Source of the DNA: Pithys albifrons albifrons
Lineage: Eukaryota > Chordata > Aves > Passeriformes > Thamnophilidae
Assembly: GCF_047495875.1 (NCBI RefSeq)
Contig: NC_092467.1
Coordinates: 31,880,616-31,944,615, forward strand
Direction of reading: 5' to 3'
Length of the DNA: 64,000 nucleotides
Made by a program: the position numbers and the translations under genes. This document shows, piece after piece, positions 12,801 through 25,200 of the stretch (position 1 is the first letter of the stretch; each line of letters begins with the position of its first letter). The notes beneath the pieces are model-generated. The model was not told where the DNA came from and did not search any database. It saw only the letters and a list, made by a program, of their open reading frames with translations.

Positions 12801-15800
12801 TCCTGACGCTGGACGAGCCCATGAACAACATCACGACGACGCTGGGGCAGACGGCGGAGCTTCACTGCCGCGTGTCGGGGCGCCCGGCGCCCACCGTGCG
12901 CTGGCTGAAGAACGACGCGCCCGTGGTGCAGGAGCCGCGCCGCGTGTCCTTCCGCGCCACGCCCTACGGCTCCCGCCTGCGCATCCGCAACCTGGACACC
13001 ACCGACACCGGCTACTTCCAGTGCGTGGCCACCAGCGGCCGCAGGACCGTGTCCACCACCGGAGTGCTCTTCGTCAAGTTCGGTGAGCGTTGGGCGGAAC
13101 CACCGGGAGGAACAGACATGGGGAGGGTGGGGTTGGCCACTGGGAATGGGCAGGTTGGCCACTGGGAATGGGCAGGTTGGCCACTGGGAATGGGCTGGTT
13201 GGCCACTGAAAATGGGCAGGTTGACCACGGGGAATGGGCAGGTTGGCCACTGGGAATGAGCAGGTTGGCCACTGAGATTGGGCAGAGTGTCCACTGAGAA
13301 TGGGCAGGTTGGCCTCTGGGAATGGGCAGGTTGGCCACTGAGAATGGGCAGGTTGGCCACTGGGAATGGGCAGGTTGGCCACTGAGAATGGGCAGGTTGG
13401 CCTCTGGGAATGGGCAGGTTGGCCACTGAGAATGGGCAGGTTGGCCACCGAGATTGGGCAGGTTGGCCACCGAGATTGGGCAGGTTGGCCACTGGGAATG
13501 GGCAGGTTGGCCACTGGGAATGGGCAGGTTGGCCACTGAAAATGGGCTGGTTGGCCACTGGGAATGGGCAGGTTGGCCACTGGGAATGGGCAGGTTGGCC
13601 ACTGAAAATAAGCAGTGTCCCCTGAAAATGGGTAGATTGTCCAAGGAAAATTGTCCACTGAAAGTGAGCAGAGTGTCCACTGAAAATGGGCAGGTTGTCC
13701 TTGGAAAATTGTCCACTGAAAATGAGCAAGTTGTCCACTGAAAATTGTCCCCTGAAAATGAGCAGGTTGTCCACCGAAAATGAGCAGAGTGTCCACCGAA
13801 AATTGTCCACTGAAAGTGAGCAGATTGTCCACTGGAATTTAGCAGGTTGTCCACTGAAAATGAGCAGGTTGTCCCCTGAAAATTGTCCCCTGAAAATGGG
13901 TAGATTGTCCAAGGAAAATTGTCCACTGAAAGTGAGCAGTGTCCACTGAAAATGAGCAGGTTGATGCACTAATATGGAAGTGTTAAAAAGCCCTCTAAGA
14001 TCATCAAGCCCAATACAGAGTGTCAGTCTTGCTCCCCCTCCCACTGAGAAAAGGGAGAAAGGAAAAAAAACCCTCTAGAAACTCAAAACAAGTTCAAACT
14101 TAAACTAATTATATATATATTTATATAGAAAAGAGAACATTAAAAGAAAACTACGATATAACACACACAAGTGGGAACAATTCTCTACTTCCCACTGAAG
14201 ACAGACCCCATTGCTCTGCATTTAAAGAGCACCCAGAAGACACCCAGCAAGGGACAGAAGGAAAGAATGACAATAAAATGTTTATTTCCCTGAATTAAAA
14301 CAAAATGTGACGTAGTGGCAGCAGCAGCAAAGCCTCAGAAATCTAAAGCCTAAATTTAGGCCTACACTGAGCTAAACCCATAACACCAAACCATCAGTTG
14401 TGTTTGCCACTAAACCATGTCCTCAAGTGCCACCTCTGTGCATTTTTGGACACCTCCAGGGATGGTGACTCCAAGTTCCAAGTCTTTCCATGAATCACCT
14501 GGGTTGTAAGAGACCTCTGAGATCATCAGAAATTATCCCAGGGGTCAATCTAAACCATCCTTGAGGCCATTCCCTCAGCTCCTGTCCCTCTTCCCTGGAG
14601 CAGAGCCCGACCCCCCCTGGCTCCCCCCTCCTGGCAGGGATTGCAGAGCCAGAAGGTCCCCCCTGAGCCTCCTTTTCTCCATGAATATGGTCCCTGACTG
14701 GATTCAGAGCTGAGGAGGAAAACCAGTTTGGTCTCAGGTGCCTGAGGGACTTTTGTCTCAGTGTTCAGGGCAGACCCAGGGCATGGTCCTGTCAGGGGAA
14801 AGAAGCACTTTTTCTTCCAAGTTTAGATTGAGATAATTGCCTTCAACAGCTGAGAAGATTCCAAACAAGAAGCAGGTTTAGAGTGTCTTCTCCTCCAGGG
14901 TCAGGGTGAGATAACTCAGGTGAAGACACTTGCACAGAGTGCTGGTTAATCCTCTTAGAAACTGGACACAATGAATGATCTGTGTGATGAGTTTCATGGT
15001 CTTTTTTTCCTCAACCTCCCCCATGTTCTGTAACTCCTGAGAACAATCCCTGGATGTTCTCCTGAAGCAGCTGGGTGGAGGTTGAGCTCCTCACCTGCTC
15101 CTTGTCCTGCTCCTCAGTGCTGCAGCACCCAGGCTTGTTCCTCAACCTCCCCCATGTTCTGTAACTCCTGAGAACAATCCCTGGGTGTTCTCCTGAAGCA
15201 GCTGGGTGGAGGTTGAGCTCCTCACCTGCTCCTTGTCCTGCCCCTCAGTGCTGCAGCACCCAGGCTTGTTCCTCAACCTCCCCCATGTTCTGTAACTCCT
15301 GAGAACAATCCCTGGATGTTCTCCTGAGGCAGCTGGGTGGAGGTTGAGCTCCTCACCTGCTCCTTGTCCTGCCCCTCAGTGCTGCAGCACCCAGGCTTGT
15401 CTTGGGGCTGAGGAGCTGCCACTGCCCTTTGCAGCTCCACATCCCCCACCACAGGCTGTTCTTTGATCTTCTAAAAGCTTTTCAAGAGCTTCCTGCTTCC
15501 CACCTCCCATAACTCATCCTGCTGTTTTTCTCCTGTCCCTTTTCCAGGTCCTCCGCCAACAGCCAGCCCGGGATCCTCGTAAGTTGTTTCATGTCTGTTG
15601 TGTCTGCTCGTTCACCTTCCCTTTCAGCAGTCACGGGTTCATTTGTCATCTCGTGTGACAGGAGCACTTTTCAATTCTGCCTTCAGTGAGACAGGCTGGG
15701 AATTTATTGTGTCTGAATTATCTGTCTCGTTGCTGTGTTTTCATGTTGTGGTGTCAGCTCCTATTTCTCATCCTGGATTTCTTCATTTCCAAGATTGTTG

Positions 15801-18800
15801 CCTTGAGGCCCTTTGGTGCCTTCAGTGCTTGAACTGATTCCAGTGCCCCTCCAGGTACTTCAGGCATGTCAGAGCCCAGTGCAGAAAATATTTATCACTG
15901 CAAAATTTTTACTACCAAGGAGCTTTTAGGTGATTTTAAGGCATAAACTGTGTCTGTGTCTCTCTGTACCTGCGTTTTAAACTTGGATTCTTAGAGACTG
16001 AGGCTGTGGGTGGCCTTGGTGAGGTTGTCCTGGAGCTCAGCTCTGGGGCTGAGCATTTGCCACGCTGCATTTTGGCACTGGAGCTTCTGTGGGTGGCAGT
16101 TTGGGGGGAATACACAAGTCTGGTTTTAAAGCACATGCTCAAACCTGCTCAGCTTTCGTAGCCTCTTGTTGCTTTTTGATCTTCATCCCTGCTGAGGTCT
16201 GGATTGGTTTGGTGGTGCTGTGTCCATTTTAGTGACATCTCATGTGTGGAGGGTGGTGAAAACCCACCTCTCTTGGGGAGGGAAGAGAAGCACAGCACCA
16301 ACCAAACCACAAAATCTATTCATATAATTACTAGAAGTTCAGAAACTTATGGATTTGAGCATTCCTGGCTCCTTGTGGAAGATCCTTCCCAGGGCATTGT
16401 AGAGGTGGTGGAGCACAGCTGGGCTCTGTTCAACAACTGCCCCAAGAGTGTAGTGGGGGGGAAATTAAACCTCCAGTTGACATGATCTGCTCTAAAAGGA
16501 GCTGGAAAAACTCTGCTGGAGTGAGATCCAGTGGGAAGAACTCAAGAAATGATCTCTGTGTTAGAAAACTAAAAATCAGTTTATTGTGTCAGGGGCACCT
16601 TCCAGGGAGGTTCAACCTGCAGGTGAAACAGTTCCCTCACAGCACAACCTTCTGACTTAGAATGATGGAATGGATTGGGTTGGAAGAGACCTCTGAGATC
16701 ATCAAGTCCAACCCTTGATCCAACCCCACTGTGATCACCAGCCCAGGGCACGCCGTGCCCTGGGCTGGTGATCACAGTGGGGTTGGATCAAGATGTGGTG
16801 GATTCTCACAGTGGGGTTGGATCAAGACATGGTGGATTCTCCCTCAGTGCCACATCCACACAATCACAGAATGGATTGGGTTGGAAAAGCCCTCCGAGAT
16901 CATCAAGTCCAACCCTTGGGCCAACTCCAGTCCCTTTACCAGATCATGGCACTCAGTGCCACGGCCAAGCTCAGCTGAAAAACCTCCAGGGATGGGGAAT
17001 CCACCCCCTCTCTGGGCAGCCCATTCCAATCCCTGAGCACTCTCTCTGCAAAGAATTTCTTTCTGATCTCCAACTTCAATTTCCCCTGGCAGAGCTTGAG
17101 CCCATCGTGCCCCCTTGTCCTATTGCTGAGTGCCTGGGAGAAGAGACCAACCCCCACCTGGCCAGAACTTCCCTTCAGGGAGTTCCAGACAGTGCTGAGG
17201 TCACCTCTGAGCCTCCTCTTCTCCAGGCTGAACACCCCCAGCTCCCTCAGCCTCTCCCCACAGGGCTTGTGCTCCAGTCCCTTCTCCAGCCTCGTTGCTC
17301 TTCTCAGTTGGGTTGGAAGAGACCTCTGAGATCATCAAGTCCAACCCTTGATCCAACCCCACTGTGATCACTCTGTGCCCTGGGCTGGTGATCACAGTAG
17401 GGTTGGATCAAGACGTGGTGGATTCTCACAGTAGGGTTGGATCAAGATGTGGTGGATTCTCACAGTAGGGTTGGATCAAGATGTGGTGGATTCTCACTCA
17501 GTGCCACATCCATAGAATCACAGAATGGATTGGGTTGGAAAAGCCCTCTGAGATCATCAAGTCCAACCCTTGGTCCAACTCCAGTCCCTTTACCAGATCA
17601 TGGCACTCAGTGCCACGGCCAAGCTCAGCTTAAAACCCTCCAGGGATGGGGAATCCACCCCCTCTCTGGGCAGCCCATTCCAATCCCTGAACACTCTCTC
17701 TGCAAAGAATTTCTTTCTGATCTCCAACTTCAATTTCCCCTGGCAGAGCTTGAGCCCATCGTGCCCCCTTGTCCTATTGCTGAGTGCCTGGGAGAAGAGA
17801 CCAACCCCAACTTCCTGGAGAGCAGCCTGGCACCTCCTGGGAGTGTCCTGGGAGTAGCCATGTTGTGGTGGTTCAGGTTTTAGAGGATCAAAGTGAGTGG
17901 CTCTGCAATATTCCTGCCCTGGGATGTGCAGGGGTTGCTGTGCAACAGCAGGACTGAGGATCAGACCAGCTGGGGTGTCGTGGGCTGGCACCTCCTCAGC
18001 AGAGAATATAAATTCCTTGTGTCAATATTGCCCTGGAACAGTCCTTAGTTTTTCCATAAATCCCCTTCTGTGTCTGTAACCTAAACATGACATTGTTTTG
18101 TTCTTTATTTAACCCCTGGGAATGAGGAGAGGAGGGAAAGAGGAGACCAGAGGGCTGTAATTGTAAAGAGCATTTGATTCATCAGATCAAATGGGGGTTG
18201 TGATTCCCAGAAATAGCTTTGGAAGGCTTGTGAAACCTCAACTCCCCCAGGATTCTCCCATCTTCTTTCTCAGTGATTCAGATTTATTTTAATTTTTCCC
18301 TTGCAGTCAAACACATGTGGGGTTTTCAGTAAAAGCAGGGGCTGAGTGTCACCATGGTTGCTCCAAAAGCAAAACACACAACCCTCTGGCCACCATCCAG
18401 GTGGGCCTTGGCCACCATCCAGGTGAGCTCTGGCCAACTGGGGGATTCTGCATTTAAGAGAAACCTTCCCATAGAAATGAAATTTTATGGAAGAAAAATT
18501 GCCAGTAAAGAGGCAAGAGGAGGTTGATTTTGAGGTGGAGCTCCCAAAGCTGTGCCCCCAGGAGGATGCCAAGCTTGCCCCCCAGCACCTTAGAGGTGTG
18601 TTCACTTCCAGTCCTGTGCCAGCTTTTGGCTCTCACAGACACTCCCTCCCCACGTGGAAATTTTGGAAGTGGACTGAGCACAATTCCCACGAGTTTTGGT
18701 GCAGGATCTTTTTAGCCTCACTTTCATAGAATCATAGAATGGATTGGGTTGGAAAAGACCTCCAAGATCATCAAGTCCAACCCTTGATCCAACCCCACTG

Positions 18801-21800
18801 TGATCACCAGCCCAGGGCACTCTGTGCCCTGGGCTGGTGATCACAGTGGGGTTGGATCAAGACATGGTTGGATCAAGACATGGTGGATTCTCCCTCAGTG
18901 CCACATCCATAGAATCATAGAATGGATTGGGTTGGAAAAGACCTCTGAGATCATCAAGTCCAACCCTTGGTCCGACTCCAGTCCCTTTACCAGATCATGG
19001 CACTCAGTGCCACGGCCAAGCTCAGCTTAAAAACCTCCAGGGATGGGGAATCCACCCCCTCTCTGGGCAGCCCATTCCAATCCCTGAGCACTCTCTCTGC
19101 AAAGAATTTCTTTCTGCTTTCCAACTTCAATTTCCCCTGGCAGAGCTTGAGCCCATCGTGCCCCCCTTGTCCTATTGCTGAGTGCCTGGGAGAAGAGACC
19201 AACCCCCACCTGGCCACAACTTCCCTTCAGGGAGTTCCAGACAGTGCTGAGGTCACCTCTGAGCCTCCTCTTCTCCAGGCTGAACACCCCCAGCTCCCTC
19301 AGCCTCTCCCCACAGGGCTTGTGCTCCAGTCCCTTCTCCAGCCTCGTTGCTCTTCTCAGTTGGGTTGGAAGAGACCTCTGAGATCATCAAGTCCAACCCT
19401 TGATCCAACCCCACTGTGATCACCAGCCCAGGGTATGGAGTGGGGCACAGAGTGGGGCACAGAGTGCCCTGGGCTGGTGATCACAGTGGGGTTGGATCAA
19501 GACATGGTGGATTCTCTGTCCCTGGAGGTGTTTCAGAGGACACTCAGTGCCACATCCAGTCCCTTCTCCAGCCTCGTTGCTCTTCTCTGGCCCCGCTCCA
19601 GCCCCTCAATGTCCTTCCTGAACTGAGGGCCCAGAACTGAACACAACACTCAAGGTGTGGCCTCCCCAAGGCAGAGTCCAGGGGAAGGGTCACTGCCCTG
19701 GCCCTGGTGGCCACGCTGGTTTGGATCCAGGCCACCTGGCTAGAACTTCCCTTGAGGGAGTTCCAGACAGTGCTGAGGTCACCTCTGAGCCTCCTCTTCT
19801 CCAGCCTGTGGTGGTCCAACAGCTTGTACCTACAACTTGTAGGTTCTGAGGCACAAACTCCAAGTGGGATATTCCCTGTGGAGGCCAATATAATTTGAGG
19901 GGGAAAAAGCCCCACGTGGTCCAGGTTGGAGGTGAGTGGCTGGTGCTGACACAAACCATGGCACATCCTGCTGCATGACTTCATCCCAGGGCAAAGAATC
20001 CTCCCTCAGTTCTGCCAGGGGCTGGCAGGCAGGTTATCTGCTGGCAGGATGCCAGGGGGCACTGGGAATGTTCCCAGGGAGAGCTGGCCCTGTCCCCTCC
20101 ACGGGGGCTTTGATCTGGTGCACATTTATCTCTTGTCTCACCTTTTCCCTGCTCTGATTATTGTGCTGCAGGTCCCTCTGGGACATTCCTGTGGCATCAC
20201 AGTGAGGGGCATTCTGGGGCACCAGGGGGGACATTTTTGGGGGAGTCAAACTGAGGGTGATCTCAGAGGTCTCTTCCAACCCAGCTGATTCTCTGATTCT
20301 TGGACTTTGCTGAGTGAGCACAGAGCAATTAAAATCTCTGGATAAACTCAGTGCAGAATTGAGGGAACTGTGTTTGTGTCTTGTGTTAAATGGAGTGTTC
20401 CTGTTCTGTTTTATCAACCTCAGGGCACTTCCAGAACTAAATATACCCCTTATCTGGGAACCCTCTGTAGTCCCCTTATCTCCCAGGACACTGGTGGGAA
20501 ACGGAGCCAAATGAACATCAAAGGTGTGTCCTTCCCTGCAGCTGCTTGTGCTGCCTCAGATGCCACTGAGGTGCCACTGTGGGCACCTTGACTGGGTTGG
20601 ACATCTTGGGCTGATGGGCCCAAACCACTGCAGGAATGGCCTGGAGCAAAGTAAAGGATGGAATCATGGAATAGGTTGGGTTGGGTTGGAAGAGACCCAA
20701 AAGATCATCTTGTTCCATCAGGACACCTCCCACTGTCCCAGGGTGCTCCAGCCTGGCCTGGGACACTCCCAGGGATGGGGCAGCCACAGCGTCTCTGGGT
20801 ACCTGGGCACACTCTCCACCAGACTGTGCCATCATCTGCACCAACAGGTTTGTCCCTTCCTTTGCCTTTGGACTCGGAGGTACCACGTGGGGCTCAGCAC
20901 AGGGGCCACCAAACCCCCCTGTGTTTGTGCCCCAGGGGGTGGGTTCCACTGCTGGGCTTGGGGGTTGAACCCAATTTCTCTTTGTGCCATTGCATTCATT
21001 GGAATATTGTTATTAATTGTAATTCTGACTTAGAATCTCTCTTGGGTTGGGTTTGTTTCTCCTGCTGCTTCACCTTTAACCACCACACAGCTCTACCTTA
21101 AGCAGTAAAAATCAAAACACACCAGAAAGGTCAAGGACAGCCAACCAACCTCCTTGATGTCCTTCCCCAGCAGCCTGTGGTGGGATCACAGACCCCTCAG
21201 GTCTCAGGAGGACACATTGCTGGAGTCTCCCTGGGTTTTTTTTGCCCATTGTGTTAATTCTGAGGAGGATCTTTAGATGTAGGAGGAAAAAAGGGAATTA
21301 ATTCTCCAACATGTACTTTGGGTACAAAATGATTTCTACCTGTTGAGGAAGAAGTTAAAAGAAATGAAATCAGAAAAATGCCAAGTGAACTTGTGGCTCA
21401 GTTGTCTTGATTAGGATTTTCTGAAGGAGGAAATCCACCTTCTGTCACAAGTGTGTTCCAAAGCCTTGTATGGTCTTGTTTTACTCCAAACCCTGCAGCA
21501 TGTGGTGGCCTGATGTTGTCCTGGTGTTTTCCCAGGAGCTGGGAGTTGGAAAGGATGGAATAAAGACCCAGTGACACGTTTCACAATCCCTGTCTGAGCT
21601 CATCTCTGAGGCACAGGAGGTTCCCCTGTGCTGCAAGGCCTTTAATTAGGAGGGAAATCCTCGTTAAAGGCCCATGAGGTTTCTGTGGTCGCAGTAAAAC
21701 CTCTCGTGGAACTGGGCAATAAAATCTCAGTGGGCAGAGCTCAGTCTTGGGCTCACTTTGCTCTTTTCCTTCAGTGCCCACCTGTTGTTGGTCTCCCCTG

Positions 21801-21944
21801 GCACCACTCCAGGCAGGTGGTGGGTTTAGGTGCCAGGCTGGCTTTTCAGTGGGCTGCAAAAGGAATTAGGATGGAAAATTGGAAATGTTGCAGGAGGGAA
21901 AGCCCACATTGCTTGTGGTGGGAATTATGAAAGGGAAAACCTGG

Positions 21945-22030
<86 letters not shown>

Positions 22031-22189
22031 GAAAGAGAAAACCTGGGAATAATAATAATAGTAATAATAATAATAATAGAAAGAGAAAACCTGGGAATAA
22101 TAATAAAATAATAATAATAAAATAATAATAATAATAAATGAAAGGGAAAACCTGGGAATAAAATAATAATAATGATAATGATAATGACG

Positions 22190-22222
<33 letters not shown>

Positions 22223-25200
22223 TATGAAAGAGAAAACCTGGGAATAATAATAAAATAATAATAATAATTAAAAAAATAATAATAATAAATGAAAGGGAAA
22301 ACCTGGGAATAATAAAATAAGAATAATAATATAATAATAATAATAATAAATGAAAGGGAAAACCTGGAAATAATAATTAAAAAAAAAAAAAAAATAATAA
22401 TAAATGAAAGGGAAAACCTGGGAATAATAATAATAATAATGATAATAATAATAATATGAAAGAGAAAATATGGGAATAATAATAATGATAATAATAATAT
22501 TAAAGAGAAAATATGGGAATAATAATAATAATAGTAATAATAACAACAACAATAACAATAACAATAATATAATATAATCATTTCAGTCTTGCAGGCCAAG
22601 TGTGGGTCCTGCTCTTTAGGTCAGAGGGAGTCAGCTCTTGGCATGTGGGGAGCTCTTGGCTGGCAGATCAAACAGGGTGAAATGGGTTGGGTTGGAAAGG
22701 ACATTAAACCCACCCAGTGCCACCTTCCACTGTCCCAGGGTGCTCCAAGCCCTGTCCAACCTGGCCTTGGACACTCCCAGGGATGGGGCAGCCACAACTT
22801 CTCTGCCCACCCTGTGCCAGGGCCTGCCCACCCTCCCAGCCAGGAATTCCTTCCCAATCTCCCATCTAGACCTACTTTGTTTCAGTTTGAACCCATTTCC
22901 CTTGTCCTTAATTCCCCCTGGGTATCTTTAGATCTTCTCATAAATGTCTCAGTGGTCATGGGGTGTTCCTGGATCATGTCCCACCTCCCTTGGGCTGCTG
23001 TTCCTGCTGGGAACAAGTTCCTCCTCCCCAGAGGATGAGTGTGGATGTGCTCCAGGTGCCCATCACTCAAATGAGTCCTTCTTGTGAAAACCACTTCAAA
23101 CTCAGCAATGAAAAGGGTCCTCCTTGGCACCCTCGTGTTGGGCCAGTGCCAGGGATGTTGTGAGACCACGAGAGGGGTGTGAAATCCCACCTGGAACTGG
23201 GAGGAACATCCTCACTCCTTCATGGAAGGATGTGTCATCCCAAGCTCAGCTTCAGAGGTCACCCCAGGCTTCCTCAGCCTTTGGGGCTTTCAGTGCTGGA
23301 GCAGATCCTTTTTCAGTCTAGTGAAAACATTAAAAATGGGAATAACTGCATCAATCCCTGGTGCCTTCATTACTGCCCCAGGGTGGGAAACCTTGGGAAT
23401 GAGCTTTCCTCCAAGGATCACCTCCCTGTGTGCAGTCACTGCTCCCTCCCAGGCTGTGGAACTCCATCCCACAGTCATTAGGTGCGAGGGAGAAGATTAT
23501 AAGGTGTTACATTATTTATCCTGATAATTAAAACCACTCCTGCCCTGGTTGTTTTGGCCCTTCAAAGCAATAACCCTTGGACTTCAAACAGGGGGGAAGG
23601 AGCTAATCATGAAGTTCTGAGTGTGTCAAGTTTATTGGGCTTGTTAACAGGTGGTTACCTGGGGGAGGAGGGCAGGCAGTCACCATCTGAGGGGCTGGTG
23701 GGTGATGCTGCCACTGGGGCCTGAGCCAGCAAAGACCAGAGTGAAGGAAAAAATGAACAGCAAAAGTTTCCCTGCCGTAGTTTTCCAGCCCAGTTTCTTG
23801 AGTGGGTGAATTTACTCCAAACAAAACTATTTTCCCTCAGCCTTGATGTTGCTGGAGGTGAAATGGGCACAGATGTTGGCAAGGCAGTCCCATCTCAGCT
23901 GGTTTAGAACTTGGGAGGTTTCAGAGGTGGGAGGAGACCACATTGGTCCCCACTGCACAGGTTGTGGTTCTTGGGTGTGATGTGGCCCAAATCCAGTGGG
24001 TTTGAATCAACTTGGCCACGTCCCTGGGGTAGAAAAGTGTCATGTTGGTTTGAGCTGTCTGTAACTCCTGAACAGGCTCTTGCAGTGTCAGGTCAGATGC
24101 CTCTAGAAGGTTCTAAATACACAACCATTGTTGCCTTTACAGCCCAACTCTTGACTTCACCAAAGTGTGGCTGAAGGGTCTCTGTTCCATGAACTCCTGG
24201 GGTTTGCCCCCACCCCAAATCCTGGCTTGTTTGGGCTTCTTTGCAGCCATCCCACTGCTGAGTGTTGGATGGAAAAGCAGCAGATGTGGAGCCACGTGGG
24301 TGTCCCTGGGGTGTGTGTGAGTCCCCACAGAGCACATGGGCTTGAGGAGTTCATGGAGATACCATCCTTCACAACTCCTGGGTGGGATTGCTTGACCTGC
24401 CTGTGTTTAAGAGGTTTGGCTTTAGTAGGTGCTCTCTGAGGTCTGTGCTGGTTAAAGGTGAACCTGCAGGAGAAACAAACCCAACCCAAGAGAGATTCTA
24501 AGTCAGAGTTACAATTTAATACCAATATTACAAGAAATGCAATGGCACAAAGAGAAATTGGGTTTAACCCCCAAGCCCAGCAGTGTAACCCACCCCCTGG
24601 GGCACAAACACAGGGGGGTTTGGTGGCCCCTGTGCTGAGCCCCACGTGGTGCCCCCCAGTCCAAAGGCAAAGGAAGGGACAAACCTGTTGGTGCAGATGA
24701 TGGCACAGTCTGGGGGAGAGTGGGGGGCTCCTCCTGGCCAGGGGCTGCTCCTCCTCTGGATCCAATGAGTGGTCCCAGAAGTCCCCAAAGCCCAAGATTC
24801 CATCCCCTGAGGTTTGGGTGGGAGCCCCCAGTGCCTCCCCCAGGGCAGGGAGTTCCACCCTGGGGGATCTGACTCTGGCAGTCAGGGGGGATTTTGGACT
24901 CGTTGCTGGCCCATGGGCAGAGCTGAGCCCTCAGGTGGGTGTGGAGGTGCCAAGGAGTCCCTGCAGGGCAGTTCTCCCAGCTCCTCTGCCAGGCTTCTTT
25001 CCCAGCCAGCTCCCAGCCTGAGGGCTCAGCTGTGCCCTGGGCAGCTGCTGCCAATGGGCCCTTGGGAACAGTTGCTGGGCAATGGCCCAGAGGGTTTGGA
25101 ATGCCCAGCTTTGGTCACCCCCACACAGGGATAGACTGGGCCCACCTGCTGAACTGGGACATCTTCTGTAGCAGCTTTTGGAATAGAAACTCCTTTGCTG

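Larger units (their letters stand above)
13083..15547 (+). other. ROR1 intron 3
   Basis: It starts with a 22-bp minisatellite, then AT-rich DNA at 13970-14390 containing a short TA run, a diverged CR1 fragment, unique sequence at 14700-15000, and an exact three-copy 131-bp array. No coding signal. Confidence 0.85.
16660..17815 (-). mobile_element. CR1 LINE cluster with palindromic tails
   Basis: Two antisense CR1 3' regions head to tail, each showing the ORF2 C-terminal relic ([18 protein letters not shown] in the first) and double tails. Between them, GGATCAAGATGTGGTGGATT units recur with GGTTGGATCAAGACGTGG. Confidence 0.9.
18724..19805 (-). mobile_element. CR1 LINE, ~1.1 kb, with terminal and nested palindromes
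   Basis: Same layout as 11656-12605: terminal tail 2 and palindrome (18783-18861), tail 1, ORF2 C-terminal relic, nested cassette (19399-19501), more upstream ORF2. A last GAGCCTCCTCTTCTCCAG block repeats at the far end, suggesting rearrangement. Confidence 0.9.

Noticed and set aside
13126..13965. CRISPR-like array
   Set aside because: The repeats are contiguous with no unique spacers, and this is vertebrate DNA.
12614..14044. 476-codon minus-strand ORF
   Set aside because: It is the reverse of the 22-bp minisatellite plus exon 3 of ROR1; repeat-driven, no domain.
24157..24858. 233-codon minus-strand ORF in the LTR-like element as a viral gene
   Set aside because: It recurs only as a piece of the 0.7 kb LTR-like copies, shows no retroviral domain and varies in frame between copies.
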